In this document: piece after piece, positions 1 through 7,739 of the stretch
Position numbering within the stretch: position 1 is the first letter of the stretch
Layout: the number at the start of each line of letters is the position of its first letter
Source: Mesorhizobium loti R88b
GTDB taxonomy: Bacteria; Pseudomonadota; Alphaproteobacteria; Rhizobiales; Rhizobiaceae
Assembly: GCF_013170845.1 (NCBI RefSeq)
Contig: NZ_CP033367.1
Location: 3,907,001-3,971,000 of the forward strand
DNA length: 64,000 nucleotides
Direction: 5' to 3'
Program-made: the position numbers and the translations under genes
The notes under the pieces: generated by a model
Told to the model about the DNA's origin: nothing
Database searches by the model: none
The model's input: the letters and a program-made list of their open reading frames with translations, nothing else

Positions 1-14
1 GGGCCGACAAGACG

Positions 15-788
15 CTACCAGATGCCGGTTCGGAGACCCGTCCAGAGGTAGAACCAGATCGTCGGGTGATACCATTGCCGTGACGGCAGGCCGGGATCGA
101 TGGTGGCGACTTTTCCAGCCAGCACGTCGCGCACCGCCTCCACGCAGATGTCGCGCGAGAACGAAGCCTGCCGCAGCGCATAGCTTGAAATGCTATCTCC
201 GCGTCCGGGTTTGCCGCGCGCTTGCTTGAGCGCACCGCCGGTGTCGACGCCGGCATCGACCAACAGCACGGTGGTGCCGAAATTTTGCGTATCGCCTGAT
301 ACCAGCGCCCAGTAGCCGCCGTTCATGCCCCGGTATTTGGGCGTGATGCCAGCATGGTAATTGACGACGGGACAGGCGATTTTCGACAGCGTGTCGCGGC
401 TCAGCATGCGGCAGCCGGCAAGAAACACAACGCCAGGCTGGAGCCTTGCTATGGCGTCCAGGCATTCCGGCGCGTTGGCGGAGGGGACGTGGATGATCGA
501 CTGCCCGGGTTTCGGTTCGGTCTGCATTTTCTGCTCAGCGATCATCTCATCGGCATGACCGGCGAAGAAGCGCTTTCCCAGGCGCGTCAGCACCATCGTG
601 CCCAACTGGCCGATGACCGAGACCCAACCCTGGCGCCGGGCACGCCTGACCAGCAATTGCTTTTTTGATTCAGGCGTTTCGAGGATGACGTTGACGGGAC
701 CCAGACTGTCGACGATGGCGTTGATGACCGCCCAGATGTGCGGGCCACCTTCGGTGACGACGACAATGTTCGACTTCTGGGGTTCCAT
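15..788 (-). CDS. Formyltransferase family protein
   Basis: This 257-residue protein has the fold signature of the methionyl-tRNA/GAR formyltransferase group, which move a formyl group from 10-formyl-tetrahydrofolate to an amine. The diagnostic stretch NYHAGITPKYRG supplies Asn143 and His145, and VDAGVDTG supplies Asp182, matching the Asn-His-Asp catalytic triad of the family. It is shorter than Fmt (about 310 residues) and lacks its C-terminal tRNA-binding domain, so the substrate is more likely a sugar nucleotide or small amine. The start ATG at 788 has only a weak ribosome binding site. It stands alone, with the next gene on the same strand about 95 bases away. The fold is well supported; the substrate is unknown. 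Confidence 0.8.
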   Translation of the reverse strand: MEPQKSNIVVVTEGGPHIWAVINAIVDSLGPVNVILETPESKKQLLVRRARRQGWVSVIGQLGTMVLTRLGKRFFAGHADEMIAEQKMQTEPKPGQSIIHVPSANAPECLDAIARLQPGVVFLAGCRMLSRDTLSKIACPVVNYHAGITPKYRGMNGGYWALVSGDTQNFGTTVLLVDAGVDTGGALKQARGKPGRGDSISSYALRQASFSRDICVEAVRDVLAGKVATIDPGLPSRQWYHPTIWFYLWTGLRTGIW

Positions 789-883
789 GGTGCGCGCCGG
801 AAAGATGCAGCCGATGCCGGATCCCGGCGCCCGCTATGCTAGAGCGTCCGGGTTAATCCTTGGTGATCGGCAGCCGGTACGGC

Positions 884-1459
884 TCAGCGTTTGAATTCGA
901 TGATGTCGAGCTTCGATTCATAGTAGGGCGCGGGAAATTCGATGCGCCATTCATTGGGGCCGGTGCGGAAGGCATAGCCAACCTGGTCGGTCTGCGGGCC
1001 GCTGCCATAGGGTTTTGCGGGATCGCTGTTGACGTAGCCCACGCCAAGATAGATCGCGCGTTTGTCGCCATCGTCGAAGAAGCGGCCCTTGGTGCGCTGC
1101 GAGCCGCTGATCTTTTCCAGCCGCCAGCCCGAGCCATCGTCGGTCACCTTGCACTTGAACCAGCCATAGATGACGAGCGGGCTGGTCTCGCCGGCCTTGA
1201 TGGTGCGGCATTGCCAGTTACCGGTCAAATCCTTGTCGGAGAACGCCACCAGCGGCTTGGCCAGCAAGGCATCGAGCTGCTGGACATCGGCGGGGTCGCC
1301 TGCTTTCGCTTCGGCCAACGCCCCTTTGCGCGTTTCATCATATTTGTCGAGCCGCGCCTTGTCGGCGGGGGTGATGATTTTCTGCGCCTGGCCGTCGGCC
1401 AGGGCGGGCAGGGCGCAGCAGAACAGGCCGATGGCGGCAACCAGTGGGCGAAGGATCAT
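884..1459 (-). CDS. DUF4893 domain-containing secreted protein
   Basis: A 191-residue protein with an N-terminal signal peptide (roughly residues 1-21, ending ALPALA). The mature part resembles the DUF4893 proteins of alphaproteobacteria, which have no known function. Features consistent with that family are the central WQCRTIK segment followed by YGWFKCKV, which gives two cysteines that could pair in the periplasm, and the C-terminal ending KLDIIEFKR. No catalytic motif is visible. It is divergent from the epimerase gene, with about 130 bases between the starts. The family assignment is from memory of the pattern and is moderately secure. Confidence 0.7.
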   Translation of the reverse strand: MILRPLVAAIGLFCCALPALADGQAQKIITPADKARLDKYDETRKGALAEAKAGDPADVQQLDALLAKPLVAFSDKDLTGNWQCRTIKAGETSPLVIYGWFKCKVTDDGSGWRLEKISGSQRTKGRFFDDGDKRAIYLGVGYVNSDPAKPYGSGPQTDQVGYAFRTGPNEWRIEFPAPYYESKLDIIEFKR

Positions 1460-1592
1460 CCGGGACTCCCGAGGCTAATGGCAGTTGATGTCTGGAGCGG
1501 CGCTCCTGCCGGCCGCTGCCTGACTTAATCGGGTCGATCACGCCTGTCATCCATGCTTAACAGCGTGACCGTCAAAAATCATGGTGTGGCAC

Positions 1593-2512
1593 ATGCGAAT
1601 CTTGCTCACGGGGTCGTCGGGTTGGCTGGGCAGCGCACTGGCGCCGCGCCTGCGCGGTCTTGGCCATGAAGTGATCGGTCTGACCCTGTTCCATCCGTAG
1701 AAACACAGATGATCGGCTCGATCGCCGATCGTGACCTGGTCATGCGGGCGGTCAGGGACAATCGAATCGAGGCCATCATTCACAGCGGCGCTCTGCACAA
1801 ACCCAATATAGAGAACCGCACCAACAGCGATTTCGTCGCCACCAATGTGCAGGGCACGCTCAACCTGCTCGACGCGGCGGTGGCGAACGGCGTGCAGCGC
1901 TTCGTCTTCACCTCGACGACCTCGCTGATGATCTCGCAAGCGATACGCGACGGGTTCAGTGGCGGTGCGCGCAAGGCGGCCTGGCTGACGGAAGAGATGA
2001 CGCCCGAGCCGCGCAACATCTATGGCGTCACCAAGCTTTCAGCCGAACATCTTTGCCGTCTCTATCATCTTCAGCACGGCCTGCCGGTGGTCGTGCTACG
2101 CACGGCCCGCTTCTTCCCCGAAGCCGACGACATGGCGCATGCGATCGAGCAGTCGGATGCCAATACCAAGGCCAATGAGGTCTTGTTTCGCCGGCTGACA
2201 GTGGAGGATGCGGCGCATGCTCATGTCGCTGCATTGGAGAAAGCGCCGCAGCTCGGCTTCGATACTTTTATCATTTGTGCGCCGACGCCGTTTCGGCCTG
2301 ATGACTGCGCTGCGCTGATCGCCGATGCGCCGTCGGTCGTGGCGCGCTATTTTCCGGACTTTCCGGCGCTTTACGCGCGAAAGGGCTGGACGATGTTTTC
2401 CTCCATCGACCGGGTCTATGACGCGTCGCGAGCGAGAGACCGGCTGGGCTTTGTCTGCAGGACGAGCTTTGCTGATGTGCTGGTGGCGTTGCGGGCGGAG
2501 GAGAGGGCCTAG
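1593..2512 (+). pseudogene. NAD-dependent epimerase/dehydratase with a one-base frameshift
   Basis: The ATG at 1593 opens a Rossmann start (MRILLTGSSGWLG, the TGxxGxxG dinucleotide motif), but this frame stops at 1698-1700. The frame that reads on from 1682 continues the protein without a break: restoring one missing base at 1680-1682 gives VIGLDPVPSVETQ joined directly to the MIGSIADRD segment at 1709. The downstream 267 codons contain the extended-SDR YxxxK motif (YGVTKLSAEH) and a typical substrate domain. It is therefore an extended short-chain dehydrogenase acting on a nucleotide sugar or similar substrate, broken by a single-base deletion. Whether this is a true mutation or a sequencing error cannot be told from the sequence. 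Confidence 0.85.
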
Positions 2513-2522
2513 CGCACTTGGG

Positions 2523-3152
2523 CTAGGCGACCTTCGCGGCGTGCGCCATTCCGGTCGTCAGGTCGCCATAGCCGGTCGGGCGCCGCTCATAGGCGAGGCC
2601 GAGCAAGACCGCTGCCTTTTCCGCGACCTTGTCGAGTTCGGGATCGTTGGTCTGGGCGAGATAGATCAGCTTCTCGTAATTGCCGAAATAGTCCTTGATC
2701 AGCTCCGGATGCTTGTCGAGACCGAGCGGTTTCATGAAGAAGGCATCGAACTGACGGCACAGGAAATCGGTCATGTAGAAGGACATCATGTCGTCGTCGG
2801 CGATTTTCGCATAGGCTTCCATGCCTTGATAGAAGGCGAAGCAATGCGGGCCGGCCATGCGCTCGACGTGATGCTTCTCCAGGACGCGGTCAAGCAGGCC
2901 ACCGGTGCCGCAATCGGCATAGCCGACGAAGATGTGCTCGTAACCCTCGGCCCTGGCCTTCTCGATCGCCTTGTCCATGGCGGGCGCGATGCGGTCGGGA
3001 TAGAAATGGAATTCCGCGGGAAGACAGGTCAGTTCCAGATGGTCGAGCTTGAGCTGCTCCTTCACGGCCAGAACTTCGCGCGCGAGCATGCCGCAGGCAA
3101 TGACCAGAACCCTGCCTGCTTGATTCTGCTTGGATCTGGGCATCTTGACCAT
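2523..3152 (-). CDS. DUF1638 domain-containing protein
   Basis: This 209-residue protein matches the DUF1638 family, whose members are repeatedly found beside MttB-type methyltransferases and corrinoid proteins in methanogens and proteobacteria. Visible family features are the N-terminal VLVIACGMLAREV segment, HIFVGYADCGTGG in the middle (a cysteine in a Gly-rich turn) and CRQFDAFFMKPLGL. The biochemical role is not known; a role in corrinoid or methyl transfer is an inference from gene neighbourhood. Here it lies about 2 kb from the corrinoid protein gene on the same strand, but an AT-rich island now separates them. It is convergent with the broken epimerase, with a 10-base gap. Confidence 0.82.
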   Translation of the reverse strand: MVKMPRSKQNQAGRVLVIACGMLAREVLAVKEQLKLDHLELTCLPAEFHFYPDRIAPAMDKAIEKARAEGYEHIFVGYADCGTGGLLDRVLEKHHVERMAGPHCFAFYQGMEAYAKIADDDMMSFYMTDFLCRQFDAFFMKPLGLDKHPELIKDYFGNYEKLIYLAQTNDPELDKVAEKAAVLLGLAYERRPTGYGDLTTGMAHAAKVA

Positions 3153-3581
3153 GGGACTAGCCGAGCCGGCCTTCGTAACTATCGGGCGAATTTATCGGGA
3201 GAGGGATAATCCGTCCACGAAAACATTTAGATATGCAGTCCTAGTGCTGATCGATAGTGCTGATGGTCTCGGCGCGCACCAATACGGCGCTACCAAGAGC
3301 GCCGGCAAGAAAAGTCGCCAACGCGACGCAGTGACGCGATCATTTCCGCAAGCAGGCCTATTCATGGTGCTCGCCGCTAAAGGCCGCCGGAGAGCGGCCG
3401 CTTTTGACCGTCTCGACCGTTGTCGACGGATAGGCGCGCTACTTTCTCAATTAGATTGTAATTGTCATGCGGAAAAGTCGCTCTCCCTTGGCAATAGCAG
3501 CGAGGACGAATCATAGATCACCAATATAAGTGAAAACGTTGACACAAATAGATAAATGCGTATGCTTGGTGAGGGGGTACA
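3153..3581. other. Intergenic stretch at the edge of the AT-rich island
   Basis: No convincing gene lies in these 429 bases; the open frame on the plus strand here has no family-like features. Base composition drops across the stretch as it enters the island. It holds a perfect 10-base direct repeat, TAGTGCTGAT, at 3242-3251 and 3255-3264, separated by CGA. Its right end must hold the promoter of the GTPase gene. Confidence 0.6.
3539..3566 (+). promoter_or_regulatory. Possible promoter of the GTPase gene
   Basis: A perfect TTGACA at 3539-3544 is followed after 16 bases by TATGCT at 3561-3566. The predicted transcription start would fall only a few bases before the strong ribosome binding site GAGGGGG at 3571-3577, which leaves a very short leader and lowers confidence. 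Confidence 0.3.
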
Positions 3582-4625
3582 ATGAAACGACAGCGGGTCG
3601 CCTCGACGGCTATTTTTCTTTGCTTGATGACAAGCCTTGGCTTTGCGAAGGATTTTGTTCCATCAATATCGTATTGTGAGGCGAAATCTTTCGCCGATCA
3701 ATGTGAGGGTTTGGTGCCGGATTCCGCTGAGTGTAAGACAAAAATTGAAATTGCCACAAAGGGGTGCGACGAATATCTCGGTAGCACAACTATTATTGTC
3801 TGGAAAAAATTCAACGAGAATATAGCCGAAATTGTCGCTACCTTGTTCCTGGCATTGTCATTGCTTTTGGCTTCTCTGAATCAATTCATGCGCAACCAAA
3901 TAGCGAGATTTAAGGCTCGGTTAGCCGATCCATATATTCAACGCGCACCAAAGTATGAAACCTTCGGTCTTAGCGCTATGGTGGTTGGAATTGGTGGCTG
4001 TGGCAAAACGTCCATTGTGAAGGCGCTCTCTGCTTCAGAGCACGCGGATCCTGATGTCGCTACTGCGGAGGCTCTAACTTATTCACTTGTTAACGAGGTA
4101 ACTGTCAGGAAGCAAAATCAGACCTTCCGAAGGCTCGTGCGGATGTACATCAGCGACCACGTCGGCCAGAATTTCCGATCAATATTTTCAACCGACTTCT
4201 TCAAGGATTCAGAAATTGCGCTTTTAAAAAAATGCGTCATTGTCGTTGTTGATCTGTTTCCGCCAGTTGGCCACCTCGACGGCGTTCCGCGGCGAAAAGA
4301 ATTTAATCTTGAAAGAATAGCGGAGAATCTGGAAATATATAGCGACGAAATGGTGCAATTGATCACGCAGAACACAAAGTCTGGAGATTCGGTCGTCTTG
4401 TTTATTAATAAAATAGATCAGTTGCAGGAAATCGACGACACGGCGATAAAGCGAGCAAAGGGACACTATCGCCCCCTCGTAAACAGGCTTGCAGGAATCA
4501 AAGGGCTGAAACTAAGTGTCTTGGTAGGTTCGGCCGGGACTGGGATGGGTATTTGCGGGACGGAGGCTGGGGGGAGCGAGGGCGGATTGCTGGGAATCTT
4601 GGTCGAGGCGTCTGGACCGATATGA
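3582..4625 (+). CDS. Membrane-anchored Ras-like GTPase with Cys-rich periplasmic domain
   Basis: A 347-residue protein with three parts. Residues 1-22 look like a signal peptide. Residues 23-80 form a small extracytoplasmic domain with four cysteines (32, 41, 51, 62). A membrane segment follows at about 82-104, and the rest is a cytoplasmic small-GTPase domain. The G motifs are in order: P-loop GIGGCGKT (136-143), the Ras/Arf-type DHVGQ (192-196), NKID (276-279) and GSA (316-318). The ATG at 3582 follows a strong GAGGGGG ribosome binding site. Base composition is far more AT-rich than the surroundings (hand count 21 G+C in 60 at 4201-4260), suggesting transfer. I recognise the GTPase class but not this architecture; the Gly-rich C-terminus (about 318-347) is unusual. 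Confidence 0.8.
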   Translation: MKRQRVASTAIFLCLMTSLGFAKDFVPSISYCEAKSFADQCEGLVPDSAECKTKIEIATKGCDEYLGSTTIIVWKKFNENIAEIVATLFLALSLLLASLNQFMRNQIARFKARLADPYIQRAPKYETFGLSAMVVGIGGCGKTSIVKALSASEHADPDVATAEALTYSLVNEVTVRKQNQTFRRLVRMYISDHVGQNFRSIFSTDFFKDSEIALLKKCVIVVVDLFPPVGHLDGVPRRKEFNLERIAENLEIYSDEMVQLITQNTKSGDSVVLFINKIDQLQEIDDTAIKRAKGHYRPLVNRLAGIKGLKLSVLVGSAGTGMGICGTEAGGSEGGLLGILVEASGPI

Positions 4626-4634
4626 GATAACCAA

Positions 4635-5018
4635 ATGGTAAATTGGCGAGATAAGAGGCCGGAAGATTTTTCCGTTGAACATCAGGGCTTGCGCGACAGC
4701 GCATCCGAATTCAGGAAAGCCGAATCCAGACCACCGGTTTCTTACCGTCTTTTAATTGTGGCTACGCCGATTTTTCTCATGTACTCGCTTTTAGTCTCCT
4801 ATCTTTACTATCGAGATGTTGTTCTTGACGTTAAGCCAGGGAATGATCGGTTGCTGGCTCTGTCCAAGCAGATCGATGGCTTGAATAGTAGAATTGCACC
4901 TCTTCAGCAGCTTTCGGACTTCGTAAAAAAGGAATGCGCCAACGTCGACGCAGTTAAAGTATCAAAAGTCAATTTTTGTAAGGATCTAACGGACAACTAT
5001 CTGAAGAACATCAATTAG
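4635..5018 (+). CDS. Small single-pass membrane protein, partner of the GTPase
   Basis: This 127-residue protein starts 9 bases after the GTPase stop, so the two are almost certainly co-transcribed. It has a charged cytoplasmic N-terminus (about 37 residues), one membrane segment at about 38-59, and a C-terminal part with a heptad-like helix (about 70-100) and two cysteines (101 and 115). The predicted orientation puts the cysteine-bearing tail on the same side of the membrane as the cysteine-rich domain of the GTPase, so direct contact is plausible. It shares the AT-rich composition of its neighbour. I do not recognise a family. The role as a partner is inferred from position and topology only. 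Confidence 0.65.
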   Translation: MVNWRDKRPEDFSVEHQGLRDSASEFRKAESRPPVSYRLLIVATPIFLMYSLLVSYLYYRDVVLDVKPGNDRLLALSKQIDGLNSRIAPLQQLSDFVKKECANVDAVKVSKVNFCKDLTDNYLKNIN

Positions 5019-5087
5019 ACATCGCAAAAACTACTCTAATCCTAAGCCTCAGATCTCTCTCCAGCCGCCTTGCAAAGGTGCTCTTGT

Positions 5088-5786
5088 TTAGGCCGAAGCG
5101 CGCACGTTGTGCTTACGCTTCATGAAGTCCTTGGCGGTCTCGACAGCCACCGCGGCATCGCGGCAATAGGCGTCGGCGCCGACGGCCTTGCCGAATTCCT
5201 CGTTCAGCGGCGCGCCGCCCACCAGCACGACATAGTCGTCTCGGATGCCCTTTTCCTTCATCGTGTCGATGACGACCTTCATGTAGGGCATGGTGGTGGT
5301 CAGCAGTGCCGACATGCCGATGATGTCGGGCTGGTGCTGTTCGATCGCATCGAGATATTTCTCGACCGCGTTGTTGATGCCAAGATCGATGACGTCGAAG
5401 CCGGCGCCTTCCATCATCATGCCGACGAGGTTCTTGCCGATGTCGTGGATGTCGCCCTTGACGGTGCCGATCACCATCTTGCCCTGCTTGGGCGCGCCGG
5501 TGGCGGCGAGCAGCGGACGCAGGATGAACATGCCGGCCTTCATGGCGTTGGCCGACAACAGCACTTCGGGAACAAACAGGATGCCGTCCCGGAAATCCTC
5601 GCCGACGATGCGCATGCCTTCGACCAGCGCTTCGGTCAGCACCTTGTAGGGCACCCAGCCGCGTTCCAGCAGGATGTTGGTGCCTTCCTCGATCTCTTCC
5701 TTCAGCCCGTCATAGAGGTCGTCGTGCATCTGCTGCACCAACTCATCGTCGGAAAGTTCGGAAAGGATGATCTCGTCGTCGGACAT
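5088..5786 (-). CDS. Corrinoid (B12-binding) methyl-carrier protein, MttC/MtbC type
   Basis: A 232-residue corrinoid protein that carries the methyl group between a substrate:corrinoid methyltransferase and an acceptor:corrinoid methyltransferase. Residues 1-90 are the helical cap region and residues 100-232 the B12-binding Rossmann domain. The DxHxxG motif, whose His is the lower axial cobalt ligand, is DIHDIG at 112-117, followed by the SALLTTT and VGGAPLN segments typical of the fold. I chose the ATG at 5786, 13 codons inside the longest frame, because GGAG lies about 10 bases before it. It is divergent from an MttB-type gene across a 289-base gap, so the two are likely partners under shared control. 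Confidence 0.93.
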   Translation of the reverse strand: MSDDEIILSELSDDELVQQMHDDLYDGLKEEIEEGTNILLERGWVPYKVLTEALVEGMRIVGEDFRDGILFVPEVLLSANAMKAGMFILRPLLAATGAPKQGKMVIGTVKGDIHDIGKNLVGMMMEGAGFDVIDLGINNAVEKYLDAIEQHQPDIIGMSALLTTTMPYMKVVIDTMKEKGIRDDYVVLVGGAPLNEEFGKAVGADAYCRDAAVAVETAKDFMKRKHNVRASA

Positions 5787-6075
5787 ATGTATCGAGCTCC
5801 TGCCGGCATCGCGACTGCGTCGCAAGGCACAAAATATTCGCGTTCATACCTAACCCGCTGGGGGCGTGTATCCATAGCTGATTTGCGACTTCCCGCAAAA
5901 GGAAAGCGACTGGAAAATCTATTGGTTTTCTTGTCGATTTTGCGACAGGCGTTGGCGCGGACGGGCCGTTTCGAATAGGGTGCATGGCTACGATCCGGGC
6001 AAAGCCGCGCCATGCGGCTACAACGGTTACGGACCAGCCATCGTCAGGCCAGGCCATATTTAGGGAAGAGCGATC
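5787..6075. promoter_or_regulatory. Divergent control region of the corrinoid protein and mttB-like genes
   Basis: These 289 bases must hold both promoters. An 8-base direct repeat, TTTGCGAC, occurs at 5882-5889 and 5939-5946, 57 bases apart, and could be a regulator site. No clear palindrome of more than 6 bases per arm was found. Confidence 0.4.
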
Positions 6076-7650
6076 ATGAGCGAACACGCGGCAGTCGACC
6101 AGGAAGCGTCAAACGCGCGGCGTGGACGCGCTGCCAGCGGCGGCGCGGCGGCAAGACGCGCGGCACGCTCGGGCGGTGGCCCAGGCACGCAGCTCACCTA
6201 TATCAAGCGCAAGATCAACGTTTATGAGGTGCTGAACGAGGAAGGACTGGCGCTGATCGAGAAGAACACCGACACGGTGCTCGAAGAGATCGGCATCATC
6301 TTCCGTGACGATGCCGAAGCGCTGCAGCTTTGGAAAGAGGCCGGCGCCGACGTCAAGGGCGAGCGCGTGCACTTCCCGAAGGGACTGTGCCGCTCGCTGC
6401 TCAAGACCGCTCCGTCCATCTACACCCAGCATGCCCGCAATTCCGAGCGCTCGGTACAGATCGGCGGCAACGCCACCGTCTTCGCGCCGGTCTATGGCCC
6501 GCCCTTCGTGCGCGACCTCGACGGTGTCAGGCGCTACGCGACGATCGAGGATTTCCAGAATTTCGTGAAGCTCGCCTATATGGCGCCGTCGATCCACCAT
6601 TCGGGTGGCACGGTGTGCGAGCCGGTCGACGTGCCGGTCAACAAGCGCCATCTCGATATGATCTATTCGCACATAAAGTATTCGGACAAGCCGTTCATGG
6701 GCTCGGTGACCGCGCCGGAACGCGCCGAGGACACGGTGGCCATGGCCAAGATCGTGTTCGGTGACGACTTCGTCGAGAACAACACGGTGTTGACCAGCCT
6801 GATCAACGCCAACTCGCCGATGGTGTTCGACGAGACAATGCTCGGCGCGCTGAAGGTTTATTCGCGTCACAACCAGGCCTGCATCGTCACGCCGTTCATC
6901 CTCGCCGGCGCGATGAGCCCGGTGACGGTCGCCGGCACGCTGACGCAGGTCCTGGCCGAAGTGCTGGCCGGCGCGTCGTTCACGCAGCTGATCCGGCCGG
7001 GCGCGCCAGTGCTGTTCGGCACCTTTGCCTCGTCGATCTCGATGCAGTCGGGCGCGCCAACCTTCGGCACGCCGGAGCCGTCGCTGGTATCCTATGGCGC
7101 CGCACAGCTCGCACGCCGCCTCGGCCTGCCGTTCCGTACCGGCGGTTCGCTCTGCGCATCAAAGGTTCCGGACGCTCAGGCCGCCTACGAAAGCGCCAAC
7201 ACGCTGAACTCGACCATTTTGGCAGGCACCAACTTTGTCCTCCACTCGGCCGGCTGGCTCGAGGGTGGGCTGGCGTCCTGCTACGAAAAATTCATGATGG
7301 ACATCGACCAGCTCGGCATGACGCAGAAATTCTCCGAAGGCGTCGACCTGTCGGAGAACGGCCAGGCGATGGACGCCATCCGCCAGGTCGGACCGGGCAG
7401 CCACTATCTCGGCTGCGACCACACACAAGCGAATTTCCAGACCGCCTTCTACCGCTCCAACATCGCCGACAACAATTCCTACGAGCAATGGCTGGCCGAA
7501 GGCGAGAAGACCGCGCCGCAACGTGCCAACGATCTCGCCCGCCGCTGGCTGGAAAGCTATGAGGCGCCTTATCTCGATCCGAGCATCGACGAGGCGCTGA
7601 AGGACTTCATCGCCAAGAAGAAGGGGTCGATGCCCGACGCCTTCACTTGA
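6076..7650 (+). CDS. Trimethylamine methyltransferase (MttB) family protein, non-pyrrolysine
   Basis: A 524-residue member of the MttB superfamily, TIM-barrel enzymes that transfer a methyl group from a quaternary amine to a corrinoid protein. The frame has no internal amber codon, so it belongs to the pyrrolysine-free branch, whose characterised members act on glycine betaine, proline betaine or carnitine. Family-like segments include GTPEPSLVSYGAAQLARR and LHSAGWLEGGLASCYEKFMM. The N-terminus (about residues 1-40) is a basic, Ala/Gly/Arg-rich extension. An AGGGA ribosome binding site precedes the ATG. It lies divergent to the corrinoid protein gene and upstream of a 4Fe-4S protein. The substrate cannot be read from the sequence. 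Confidence 0.92.
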   Translation: MSEHAAVDQEASNARRGRAASGGAAARRAARSGGGPGTQLTYIKRKINVYEVLNEEGLALIEKNTDTVLEEIGIIFRDDAEALQLWKEAGADVKGERVHFPKGLCRSLLKTAPSIYTQHARNSERSVQIGGNATVFAPVYGPPFVRDLDGVRRYATIEDFQNFVKLAYMAPSIHHSGGTVCEPVDVPVNKRHLDMIYSHIKYSDKPFMGSVTAPERAEDTVAMAKIVFGDDFVENNTVLTSLINANSPMVFDETMLGALKVYSRHNQACIVTPFILAGAMSPVTVAGTLTQVLAEVLAGASFTQLIRPGAPVLFGTFASSISMQSGAPTFGTPEPSLVSYGAAQLARRLGLPFRTGGSLCASKVPDAQAAYESANTLNSTILAGTNFVLHSAGWLEGGLASCYEKFMMDIDQLGMTQKFSEGVDLSENGQAMDAIRQVGPGSHYLGCDHTQANFQTAFYRSNIADNNSYEQWLAEGEKTAPQRANDLARRWLESYEAPYLDPSIDEALKDFIAKKKGSMPDAFT

Positions 7651-7739
7651 AAGGAGCCCGAATCAGGCGGGGCTAAAGTCGCCAACATCATCCACAAGGA
7701 AGTCTGGCGGAGCGCCTTCTCCGATCCGGACAAGAAGGG

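Noticed and set aside
3130..3516. A 128-codon open frame on the plus strand ahead of the GTPase gene
   Set aside because: It overlaps the start of DUF1638 on the other strand and has no plausible ribosome binding site or protein-like pattern.
5070..5978. A 302-codon open frame on the plus strand
   Set aside because: It is the antisense shadow of the corrinoid protein gene: the sequence is rich in His, Arg, Gly and Asp repeats with no family-like motif.
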